Shown here in pieces: positions 56,901 through 64,000 of a DNA stretch of 64,000 nucleotides. Under the pieces are notes generated by a model. That model saw only the letters and a list, made by a program, of their open reading frames with translations. It did not search any database and had not been told where the DNA came from. This DNA comes from Bathynomus jamesi (lineage: Eukaryota; Arthropoda; Malacostraca; Isopoda; Cirolanidae): the NCBI GenBank assembly GCA_023014485.1, contig JAJOZX010002582.1, positions 263,501-327,500 of the forward strand, read 5' to 3'. Every line of letters starts with the position of its first letter. Position 1 is the stretch's first letter. The position numbers and the translations under genes are program-made.

Positions 56901-57474
56901 CTAATACCTTTTCACTGTAGAAACTGTTTGTTTGTATGTTTGTGGGGAGGGTTTGTGTGGTGTCAAATTATTTTCTTCAAAACTGTATCAAAATCTATGC
57001 AAATTAACCTTTTCCTTCAAACATCTTGGACAAGATTTCATATACGCCTTAACAAGATCGAGACGAGCGAATCGGTCAGTAAATCTACAAAGAACCACAA
57101 CTATAGAAATTTTGAACTTCACATCTCACCTCATTTTCGTCAAAATTTGCGAAGCTGCATTTAAAATCTAAGTGCCTTAAAGTATATATTAAAATCTCAA
57201 ATGGATTAAAATTTTCTTAATTATATTATTTATAAGAGATTTTTAATAAGTTATGCAATACAAACGTGGATAAACCATTTAGAGACTGGCTTTGGCTGTA
57301 ATTTTAAGTACAACTTTTATAAATTTCAATTAATATAAATTAATAATTAAAACTAAAAATTCATTCTATTTTCAGGACTTGTACAACTATCTTCCCAAAT
57401 TGAGAGAGTTTTTGGAGTTTTCCAAGACGTGTGAAAACGAGTTTCCCCTTTGTCAACTTATTGAGTTGAATTAA
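47791..57474 (+). CDS. gene 2: small secreted or membrane protein of unknown function, at least 6 coding exons
   Basis: I do not recognise the family. Exon candidates 47791-47940, 48490-48566, 48735-48962, 49694-49825, 50442-about 50620 and 57376-57474 all carry protein-like sequence, and the first four joins have GT/AG and matching phases, apart from one frame break inside exon 1. Visible features are an N-terminal signal peptide, an amphipathic RVRRILEEIIDPYGLLERAK segment, an acidic Ser-rich middle, one strongly hydrophobic stretch (LGLLLINVLVFLAEM), an ACLQLLICKASPLIWGLQKM segment with two Cys, and a Cys-containing tail (CENEFPLCQL). The pattern looks like a secreted or single-span arthropod protein. 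Uncertain points: the stop in exon 4, the 3' end of exon 5, and whether more exons lie in 50700-57375. The introns carry SINEs, LINEs and hAT DNA. Confidence 0.6.
48085..48305 (-). repeat. 5S rRNA-derived SINE in gene 2 intron 1
   Basis: Includes ACGTGGGATCCGAGCC, CACCCATCCGACTAATAAAC, GTCGCTTATCCTCGCTGACC and GCGGCCACGACGTAAT, matching the SINE reversed from body to head. Confidence 0.7.
48490..48566 (+). CDS. gene 2 exon 2
   Basis: The acceptor is ATTTTTACAG ending at 48489, the donor ACC|GTAAGT at 48567. With the single base carried over from exon 1 it reads GLLERAKTDVIIPSALRHLS and PQALHT, exactly 26 codons. No domain recognised. Both splice sites are strong and the phase matches on both sides. 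Confidence 0.7.
48735..48962 (+). CDS. gene 2 exon 3: acidic region and hydrophobic helix
   Basis: The acceptor is AATGTTTCAG ending at 48734, the donor ATG|GTGAGT at 48963; 76 codons in phase 0. It encodes EQSDLTFSDDGQSLLDALSE, an acidic Ser-rich stretch, then GMVGTFLKMIGIDTNQL and GLLLINVLVFLAEM. The latter is a hydrophobic helix of about 17 residues that could be a membrane span or the core of a helical secreted protein. The ORF extends upstream of the acceptor through an intronic ATG, which I reject as a start. Confidence 0.75.
49430..49620 (-). repeat. composite SINE: 5S-SINE 3' part joined to tRNA-like head
   Basis: GAAGGTCATATAACGGAGTG and GACCTACAGCTTAACGT match the 5S-SINE body. About 60 bp later the minus strand reads GTAGCCTAGTGGTAGAGCAC and GGGTTCGAATCTCGGCTC, a tRNA A-box/B-box pair. 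Confidence 0.55.
49694..49825 (+). CDS. gene 2 exon 4, with possible terminal stop
   Basis: The acceptor is GAATTTTTAAAG ending at 49693. In phase 0 it reads ITSTLIGDVDSTGRSSTETG then GSFISSLIWSLSEKPSDQ and ends DKE followed by TAA at 49823. Downstream exons of apparently the same protein (50442, 57376) mean that either this is the last exon of a short isoform, or it is spliced earlier (GAC|GTTGAC at 49718 would be in phase but is a weak donor), or the AATAAGCG at the stop is a damaged donor. Unresolved. Confidence 0.5.
   Translation: MTSTLIGDVDSTGRSSTETGGSFISSLIWSLSEKPSDQASDKE
50442..50687 (+). CDS. gene 2 exon 5 candidate: Cys-containing segment
   Basis: The acceptor is CCTCAATTAACAG ending at 50441, opening frame 0 at TTC. 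It reads FSNLGEEARNPALPKMIIQS, LEEKTGNETACLQLLICK and ASPLIWGLQKMVAQN, then an Asn run. The composition (Cys pair, Trp, Leu-rich amphipathic pattern) is typical of real coding sequence and unlike the AT-rich surroundings. The frame continues to TAA at 50685-50687, but the true end is likely a donor such as AAC|GTAGAA near 50616 or ATG|GTGGCG near 50588, both phase 0. Exact 3' limit unknown. Confidence 0.55.
   Translation, partial: FSNLGEEARNPALPKMIIQSLEEKTGNETACLQLLICKASPLIWGLQKMVAQNDNNNNVERMIESRDKSFPPTFTVSSRLV
50795..50940 (-). repeat. 5S rRNA-derived SINE copy
   Basis: Contains GTGGAATCCGCGTCACACG, CGTCCAACTACTCAACAGAC, CAACGTTGCTAAACTTCGAT and GCGGCGTTGCTACGTAG; the 5S A box region is reversed. 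Confidence 0.65.
50957..50997. repeat. (CA)n microsatellite
   Basis: CA dinucleotide run. Confidence 0.95.
51545..52740 (+). mobile_element. LINE RT fragment interrupted by a SINE
   Basis: GVKRGSVLSPPLFIEYMD is the RT GVPQGS..SPLLF box. After the SINE the reading resumes as RALKKALNCWRDCFEEAGFK then INVSKTEILTITKENEDEF, the RT thumb. Frames shift often; the type resembles RTE/R1-like RTs but the clade is unclear. Confidence 0.65.
51722..51935 (+). repeat. 5S rRNA-derived SINE, nearly complete
   Basis: GGGCTACGTCGTAGCC head, CGTTAATCAGCGAAGTTAAG (A box), TAGTTGGATGGGAGACCGTC (C box), then GACCCGTGGTTCGGATTCCA, CATATGACCTTAGATGTTGC and GGTTAAACAAAACC tail. Best copy to define the family. Confidence 0.8.
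53160..53580 (+). mobile_element. LINE C-terminal RT fragment
   Basis: Reads RLKVAQNFAAKVVFRYGRKN, EKFGSLHINLKLQF in one frame; resembles the domain after RT (QRAQNFAARVV...). Stops throughout. Confidence 0.5.
53753..53955. mobile_element. foldback element 1
   Basis: 88-bp arms (53753-53840 and 53868-53955) are inverted complements with a single mismatch, separated by 27 bp. The core TAACTAACGAAAATATCA and CTAACCTAACCAAT with CAAGGGCGTACAGTT recurs in foldback 2. Confidence 0.85.
53956..55070. other. no gene seen
   Basis: AT-rich intronic or intergenic DNA with no recognised repeat. Confidence 0.5.
55072..56135 (-). mobile_element. hAT (ZBED5-like) element remnant
   Basis: Ends CTGGGGTTCCCAATTAG and complement of CAGTGGTTCCCAATTAG; flanks GTCTAACT/GTCAACCA match 5 of 8. 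Minus ORF 55529-55287 reads LLPFATTYPCEAGFSALLCV, KSNRRNRLQPENDIRS and RLDRMIND, the hAT dimerisation domain. Foldback 2 is inserted in it. Confidence 0.75.
55765..56063. mobile_element. foldback element 2
   Basis: Inverted arms of roughly 120-130 bp (55765-55885 and 55932-56063) include AATTTTGACAGAATATTTTC and ATCACGACTTAACCTAACC with CAAGGGCGTACAGTTGATC. The poly-C and poly-G runs at the arm ends pair with each other. Confidence 0.8.
56136..57375. other. no gene seen; intron of gene 2
   Basis: AT-rich intron with TG repeat at 56621-56636. Confidence 0.5.
57376..57474 (+). CDS. gene 2 last exon candidate
   Basis: The acceptor is CTATTTTCAG ending at 57375. Phase 0 gives DLYNYLPKLREFLEFSKTCE followed by NEFPLCQLIELN and TAA at 57472-57474. 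A second frame is open for 19 codons, but its composition is less protein-like. The Cys spacing (C-x7-C) in a short acidic tail fits a secreted protein end. It is separated from the previous candidate exon by 6.7 kb of transposon-rich DNA, so the link is an inference. Confidence 0.45.
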   Translation, partial: DLYNYLPKLREFLEFSKTCENEFPLCQLIELN

Positions 57475-57519
57475 GAAGAAAAAAATCCAACTTGGATTTC
57501 CCTATTTTAGGATGTACCT

Positions 57520-58405
57520 ATACAGTATATGAAAAGAAGGACCAACACAACAGCAAACAATTTCGTATTTTTTGTACTTCAGACGTTTCGACAAATCTTT
57601 TATCATCATCAGTCATGATCAGTGAATTATAAATCTTAAAACCTTAAAACAAAAATAATAAATAATTAAAATTACATCAATACAAAAGAAAATTAAAATT
57701 AAATTAAATTAAAATTACCTCAACTGGTAAATACACAATGATTACGTCAACCTCCATATTTGGTAGATACTGAGAGAAAACTGTATGGTCGCAGACAGTT
57801 ATTGGTCGGTTAAAGTGGAAGGTATGATATATCTATGAAAGTAGGTTGTTTGGTTAGTTAGAAGAGCTGTAATTTGTAAGATGAACTATTGTTGTTAATG
57901 GAGGGTTTTTGTTTCTATACATGTACGAAGATTCTAAAATTTGGAGTTCTGTAAGGTTATTGGTTCTTGTTAGAATTTCGAACTGATTTTTGTGAAGGGG
58001 ATGATTGTTTTCATTACTATGGTTTCTAATTGCGGACTGTGGTGGGCTACTGAGGGGACGGTTGGTACAGACTACGGACTGATGAACAATAGTTCATCTT
58101 ACAAATTACAGCTCTTCAAACTAACCAACCAACCTACTTTCATAGATATATCATACCTTCCAATGTAACTGACCATACAGCGTTTTCTCAGTATCTGCTG
58201 TATATTTTACCAGTGAGGTAATTTTAATTTCAATTAATTTTTAATGATTTTAATTTTCTTTCATGTTGATGTAATTTTAATTTTTTTTTTTTTGGTTTTA
58301 AGATTTATAATTCACTGATGATGACAAAAGATTTGTCGAAACGTCTGAAGTACAAAAAATAAACGAAAATGTTAGCTGTTGTGTTGGTCCTTCTTTTCAT
58401 CTGTA
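57520..58405 (-). mobile_element. Penelope-like element with inverted terminal repeats and GIY-YIG-type remnant
   Basis: Left GAAAAGAAGGACCAACACAA through CAGACGTTTCGACAAATCTT is answered at the right by its complement; arms of about 360 bp surround a 180-bp loop. The loop on the minus strand reads AIRNHSNENNHPLHKNQFEI, LTRTNNLTELQILES and SYMYRNKNPPLTTIVHL, the typical end of the Penelope GIY-YIG endonuclease (EL.I.ES). Reverse transcriptase is absent. Confidence 0.65.
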
Positions 58406-59534
58406 AGCTCCGTTTCCATAAGGAGAAATCAATAGCTTTGATATAATATGAGAACTAAAGCTTGTATCATACTTCAATAATTTACTGCAAATATTTGGAA
58501 ATTTCTTGAATGTTTAGTGCCAAGTTAAAACTTAAAATTAATAAAAATGTAAATTAATTTTAAGTCTCTCTCTTTATATGTAAATAAAATAATTATATTT
58601 ATAAAATAAAATTATTCACTCATGTGGAGTTACACTTATAGGTGAAAGTTCATTTTTTTAACCGAAAGGTTGAACATGGGAGTACAGTCATTCATAGTTT
58701 TTTTTTTAATGATTCTCGAATACGCAAGACCGTTAATTCGTTGGTGTTGATAATGTCGATAATAATTTTGAAATGTGACGAGTGTTGTCGTTATCGAAGG
58801 TTCCTCAATGCGTGGATGACATCCGTCAAGGGTGGAGAAGAGAGAGCCTAAGTTTAAGCACCTTTTCTAACCCCTTCCCAGTTTCGGGGTGAACAGAGGG
58901 GATCCTGAATAGGACTGCTTAGATGCGGGCGCGGGTGCGGTGCGAATCAGACTCCCGTTTCTGTATTCAAGTGCCGAGACGACTTTCTTGCGTCCGCCAC
59001 CTACGCGCAGATCCGTAACTAGACACTTCCGGATATCACAGTCCCGTCCCTATCGTCATTCGTCCATAACCCCAGGACTTGGTAAATGACGGGACCCTCG
59101 GCAGAAGTCCGCGCGTGATTTCTTTTAACGTGGGGGAACCGGGGCGCCAACGGAAACCACACGAGCTTGACGAAAAAGACGCGAATCAAATAACGGGGAA
59201 AAACCATGACGACCGGAGGTCACCCTCCAGCTGCAGTATGTCGTAAAACAGTGTCAGCTTCCTCAGAAAGGTTGACTCCAGCTGACTGTATTCTTGTTGT
59301 GAAAATTCACTTTTTCCAGTTAGAAATTTTTGAAATAAGACGAAAGAGGAACCAAATAAATTGAAGCCTTTTCCTGGAGAAGCGAGACCACCACTTCCGC
59401 GAGCTAAGACAAAATTAATTTTAACTATATACATATATCTCTTTGTATGTGCATAAAATAATCATTTTTAGTATTAACTTGGCACTAAACATAGGAGAAT
59501 ATCATAAATATTTGCAGTAAAATATCTCTCTCTC

Positions 59535-59535
<1 letters not shown>
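58406..59535. other. no gene seen
   Basis: AT-rich at first, then GC-rich at 58860-59210 without a supported ORF. Confidence 0.5.

Positions 59536-59538
<3 letters not shown>

Positions 59539-59594
<56 letters not shown>
59539..59594. repeat. (TA)n microsatellite
   Basis: TA run. Confidence 0.95.
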
Positions 59595-59598
<4 letters not shown>

Positions 59599-59632
59599 AA
59601 TTATTTCACGAAAGTGACACGTGAAAAATATT

Positions 59633-59775
59633 TATGATGAATAAACCACGAAGGAAAAAGAAACACAAAGGGGTGCTCAAGCGCTTTCGTCTAATGACAT
59701 CCTGAGGATGTCATTAGACGAAAGCGCTTGAGCACCCCTTTGTGTTTCTTTTTCCTTCGTGGTTTATTCATCATA
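59633..59775. repeat. perfect 143-bp palindrome
   Basis: 71-bp arms around the single base at 59704 are exact inverted complements (arm contains CACAAAGGGGTGCTCAAGCG and TTTCGTCTAATGACATCCT). The motif GAGCGCTTTCGT-like resembles Penelope/Neptune termini. Confidence 0.9.
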
Positions 59776-59790
59776 TATATATATATATTT

Positions 59791-60264
59791 TAGTGGTGGA
59801 CCGGATGTCAGTTTTTCAACATCTGCGGATGCGGATCTTTAATTTCAATATCCGCGGATGCGGATATTTAGTTAATCTATCAATATAATATAGAATTATG
59901 AATACGGTATGACATAATTTTTCAAATTTCGTGATATCACTATTATGGCAGGCAATGCATAAGAATTAAAATTAATATTTTCATTATGATAAAAATAACT
60001 TTCTCAAGAGTTTCAGCCACAAAAAATTCAATGAAAAGTTTCATTCAATTTTCTGTGTTACAGGTATTTATATTTTGAGGTTTATATATTTGTTTGTTCA
60101 TTAATACTTTACATGAAATGTGCATGACTGGGCCTTTAAGCTACTTTATAAGCTAATTTAATTGTAAATTGCATAATTTATTAGAGGTAATATCCGCATA
60201 ACATCCGCAGTCAGAAGTGCGGATGCGGATGTTAAAAATGATGCGGATATCCGGTCCACCACTA
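59791..60264. mobile_element. MITE with TAGTGGTGGACCGG ends
   Basis: TAGTGGTGGACCGGAT at the left is the exact inverse of the right end. Inner GCGGATGCGGAT tandem motifs lie near both ends. Confidence 0.7.
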
Positions 60265-60597
60265 AATTATATATAATATAAACGTGATTTACCTTGCTAT
60301 TCCTTATAGCTCTGAGACTAACATATAGTTAGCTATACATCACAATGTTTTGCGGGCATTAAAACAAATATATATATAGTGAAATTTAAAACCAATTCAG
60401 TCCCTGTGACAGAATCGACCTCTAGACCATTAATAGTGTTTTTTTTAATGTTTATATAAGATTGTATTATTTCGTAAAATTACATCCTTTCGAAGTATAT
60501 CTTTTGTCCACTCTTTAGTTTATTGATTTTAAAATAAATTCTGTAAATATATTACTTGTTTCTTACACTGACCTCCTTTTCTTATTATTGTTACTGA

Positions 60598-60810
60598 ATT
60601 ACGTCGTAGCAACGCGTCAACGCCGCTTTCCGTTAGATCAGCGAAGTTAAGGAACGCCGTGTCTGTTCAATAATGTGATGGGTGACCGACCGTCCTCCAC
60701 GTTTAGATGATGTAACGACCCGTAGATAATTCGCATCCCTTCCATCACGTCACCTGTGCCGTTATAAAGAAGGGTACCCCCCCCCCCCCCAAACACCAAA
60801 CATTATTAGG
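60598..60810 (+). repeat. 5S rRNA-derived SINE copy
   Basis: TTACGTCGTAGCAACG head, CGTTAGATCAGCGAAGTTAA A box, TGTGATGGGTGACCGACCG C box, body GATGATGTAACGACCCGTAG and TCCATCACGTCACC. Followed by poly-C. Confidence 0.75.
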
Positions 60811-60907
60811 ATTTTTATTATAAAAGCGAAATATTGATAGTGTGTGTGTGTGTGTGTGTGCAAAAGTCTTGAGACAAGTGTCACTTTTCCATAGAGATGG
60901 CGATATA

Positions 60908-61234
60908 ACAGGGTGTCCCATAAGTCCGGTCTCGTAGGAAAATTTATTTTAAATTAAATTTACGAAAGTAATGCCTTAGAAATAAAACAAATGGTCAAAT
61001 TGATGTCTCGGTTTGGGACCTTTTTTTGGTTGCGGGTAGAAAGGCGGAGGCCTTTTCCTGAGGAGTGTAACTCGCTTCCATATTAGCCATTGCCTGTTAT
61101 TCTACCTACAACAAAAAAAAAGGTCCCAAAACAAGAGATCAGTTTGAACATTTGTTTTAGTTCCAATGTATCACTTTTGGAAATTTAATTGAAAATAAAT
61201 TTTCCTAAGAGACAGGACTTATGGGACACCCTGT
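60908..61234. mobile_element. mariner-type MITE with long inverted repeats
   Basis: ACAGGGTGTCCCATAAGTCC at left, complement at right, TA at both flanks. Pairing continues over much of each half. Confidence 0.8.
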
Positions 61235-61239
61235 ATAAT

Positions 61240-62185
61240 TTAACCGATTGTAAACCTTTGTTGAAATAAAACTCGAATTATGCGTGACACTAAAATATCA
61301 TAGAATGAACTTGAGTCTCATCGAATCTCAGTCAAGTTTTAGGAAAGTGTATTCGAACTTTGTATCCGGTTTTATGTTGTTAAATGAATGTTGAAGTTCA
61401 CACTGAGTAACGGAGTTACGGGCTAACAAAGACCCTAAGATCCACTACGGGTTAGCCCGAGAAAGAAGTAGGAAAAAAATAGAAAAAACAAATGCATCAA
61501 TATTCTTTCATAAATGCATGAAAGAAAAGCTTTTAGTATTGGTTAAAAGACATTATTATTTACTGTATTGAATACATAACGGGTCGAAGCTGCTTCTTCG
61601 GTTAGATCGAGTACATTTTTGTTCTCTAAATTTATGACATATGGCTCCGAATCTCGCTATTTCGCACGAATTATTTCAAACGTAATATAATTTTATGTAA
61701 GAAGGGTGTTATAGTGAATGGGAAAATTAGTTGAAAATGAAGGCTTCTCTCAAGAGGGTATTAGAAACGCTAATGAAGAAATACCGTACAGTGAAACTGA
61801 AACGGGATCCATCAAAACTATTATAATCTGATACTAAATATTTGAAAATTATTAGACCACTACGAAGCAGACGTAAAAATACAAAAAACTATAACGGTAT
61901 CGAAGTCGGCCTATCCACAATCAGATAAAGTTTGCAGTCCAGTAGTTGAGTGCAGTAAAAATAAATTCATCCATTTATTCGTGGAGGAAAGTTACTGATA
62001 TTTGGAAAAACCCGATAACCCCCCCCCACTTTTTTAGCCCTTGTTCACGCACTTCGTACAAATCATTAAAACATCATTACACTCCATTTGTAAAGGCGCT
62101 CTTTCATTCAATCACATAAAATTTGGGTCTTTTCAACAAAATACATTTATCGATAAAATTATACACTTATATTGACATCTGCGCA
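61240..62185. other. no gene seen
   Basis: AT-rich; one 23-bp segment near 61427 shared with 42417. Confidence 0.5.
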
Positions 62186-62190
62186 GTACT

Positions 62191-62257
62191 AATATATATA
62201 TATATATATATAGTGTGTGTTTCTCAGGGAACCATTTTGTTATATATATATATAATA

Positions 62258-62306
<49 letters not shown>
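62191..62306. repeat. (TA)n microsatellite, interrupted
   Basis: TA tracts split by a short TG segment. Confidence 0.9.
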
Positions 62307-62309
<3 letters not shown>

Positions 62310-62339
62310 ACTTTATTTTTTGTTTCACATAATATTTGG

Positions 62340-62830
62340 ACGCTTAAATTTCAAACGATCAGCAAGTGGACACCAGCAACGCTCCGCTATTATAGAGCTC
62401 CATTTTCAAAATGGCAGCTCCATAATCGCTGTTCAAAAAGGTTACGGAAAAAATTTCATGTTAATAACATCAGAGCATATCAATCGACGTCTTCAGACCA
62501 GAATTGCAGGAAAGAAATCTACAGAATATGTAATTCCAGCAAGACGGTAACACTCGCCATACGGCGAGACCAACGATAACAATGTTGGGTAGATTATTTC
62601 CAAAGAGCCTCCTCCTCCTCTCTCGTCATGGAGACAAACTGGTTTGCGAGATCGTCGATCTCTCCGCTGCAGACTACTACTACTACTACCTGCGGGGGTT
62701 CTTAAAAGAAAGGGTTTACTCGAACAAATCACGGACATACACGAAGACATACGTAACATTACTCAAGACATATTGAGGAAAGTAATGAAGCGTGATGCTC
62801 TAAGAGTTCGCTAATGTGTTGCATCTGGTG
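62340..62830 (+). mobile_element. internally deleted mariner-like transposase remnant
   Basis: HQQRSAIIELHFQNGSSIIA and VQKGYGKNF are the helix-turn-helix start of this transposase class; after a break, LRGFLKERVYSNKSRTYTK is the end (LWG.LK..VY). The catalytic middle is missing. Confidence 0.6.
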
Positions 62831-62980
62831 TAGACATTTAAATTACATTTTTCATACGGTAAATGAGGCCCTCTTAGGAAAAAATGGCTAAACGACAAAA
62901 GTAAAAAACGCCAGAAATATTTTCAGAAGTTAAGAAATTGTGGCACTTCCAAATTGGTAAAAATTTTAACCGCGTTCAAC

Positions 62981-63138
<158 letters not shown>

Positions 63139-63363
63139 GGATAGTTTCCATTATAGGATGTATCGTAAATGGCATTTAGAATGGAAACACTTACACCAGA
63201 CAGCATTCCGGTCTATGTCTGAACAATATCCGGACGGATTTGGTCCCAGAGATCGAATGGAATGCAAAAGTTAACTGGTGGAAATGACCAAAGTTGCGTG
63301 AAAGGCGACTCTGTGACCCACTCACCTGACATCATGCGGTGAGTCAGTGGAGTTGCATACAAA

Positions 63364-63416
63364 TTATTATCATCATCATCATCATCATAATGATAATAAT
63401 GATCATCATTATCATC
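63364..63416. repeat. (ATC/ATG)n trinucleotide repeat
   Basis: CATCATCATCAT and ATAATGATAATGATC units. Confidence 0.8.
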
Positions 63417-63504
63417 CAAAACATATATGAACAATATCAGTTTCTTTGTTAACTATAATGAAATAAATTACCCCTGTCTAAACAACAACAACATCTCTTT
63501 GCAA

Positions 63505-63700
63505 CTGGGCTACGTCGTGACCACGTGGCAAAACCGCTTCCCGTTGGAGCAGCGAGGTTAAGCGACGTTGGGTCTGTTTAGTAGTTGGATGGGGGACCTT
63601 CTTCCACGTTCGGATGATGTAGAGACCCGTAGATGGTTCGTATCCCGCGAGTCCTTTCCGTCACGTGACCCTTGCTGTTACGAAAAAAGGTTAAATGATC
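63505..63700 (+). repeat. 5S rRNA-derived SINE copy
   Basis: GGGCTACGTCGTGACCACG head, GGAGCAGCGAGGTTAAGCG A box, TAGTTGGATGGGGGACCTTC C box, body GATGATGTAGAGACCCGTAG, TCCGTCACGTGACCC and GGTTAAATGATCC tail. Confidence 0.8.
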
Positions 63701-64000
63701 CAAGACTACGGTGATGACGCAAAGATCGGTGGTTGATGTCACTGACGAAGGAAATAAAATCACTTTCACACCTACGATCTATAATTGTCTTCACGGCTCA
63801 CGCCAGACGATTTTTACTTCGATCATCGCGGACCTTTAACTTATCCATCCATCTTGTTGGAATTAAGAATAAATTTTATTGTATTTTCATAGACAAATGG
63901 ACATTTTTCCTTCCCCGAACGATGGATTCGTATTTCTCAGTAATTTATATTACTCCAATATCCTAATCCTCATCATTATTATGCGACTATTATAAATAGT
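63701..64000. other. no gene seen
   Basis: Short AT-rich end of window. Confidence 0.5.

Overview
This is a eukaryotic, intron-rich and repeat-rich window. Two spliced genes can be supported, both on the + strand. The style suggests an arthropod, probably a malacostracan crustacean; the organism is an inference from arthropod-like protein sequence, CR1/R2/Jockey/Penelope-type retroelements, abundant dinucleotide repeats, and SINEs whose heads resemble 5S rRNA. No bacterial operon, CRISPR array or phage signal was seen.

Gene 1 (4232-27808) is the stardust/PALS1 (MPP5-type) MAGUK scaffold. Twelve coding exons chain in phase from a Par6-binding N-terminal motif through two L27 domains, PDZ, SH3, a basic HOOK and a degenerate guanylate-kinase domain to a TGA stop at 27806-27808. 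The visible 802-residue chain starts inside the gene: the first exon or exons are not identified. Introns are loaded with transposons, including a 2-kb Tc1 palindrome and a ZMYM1-like hAT element sitting inside a SINE.

Gene 2 (47791-57474) is a small secreted or membrane protein gene of unknown function, with at least six coding exons. Its start codon and signal peptide are one frame out of register with the rest of exon 1, apparently through a one-base indel in an A-run. The joins after exon 4 are uncertain.

The rest is mobile DNA and simple repeat. Non-LTR elements: R2-like with a restriction-like endonuclease (6380-9480, minus), Jockey-like remnants (9710-10740 and 32740-33190, plus), a nearly full-length CR1-like element with an esterase-type ORF1 (36140-40435, minus) and its deleted second copy (40989-41600), and LINE 3' ends at 2430, 47125, 51545 and 53160. 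Others: a Penelope-like inverted unit (57520-58405), several hAT elements and MITEs (some with clear 8-bp target duplications), Tc1/mariner remnants, two related foldback elements, a perfect 143-bp palindrome, about ten 5S-derived SINE copies and several tRNA-like SINE heads. Long (TA)n, (GA)n, (CA)n arrays and a purine minisatellite fill the spaces. All calls are from reading the sequence; no database search was run.
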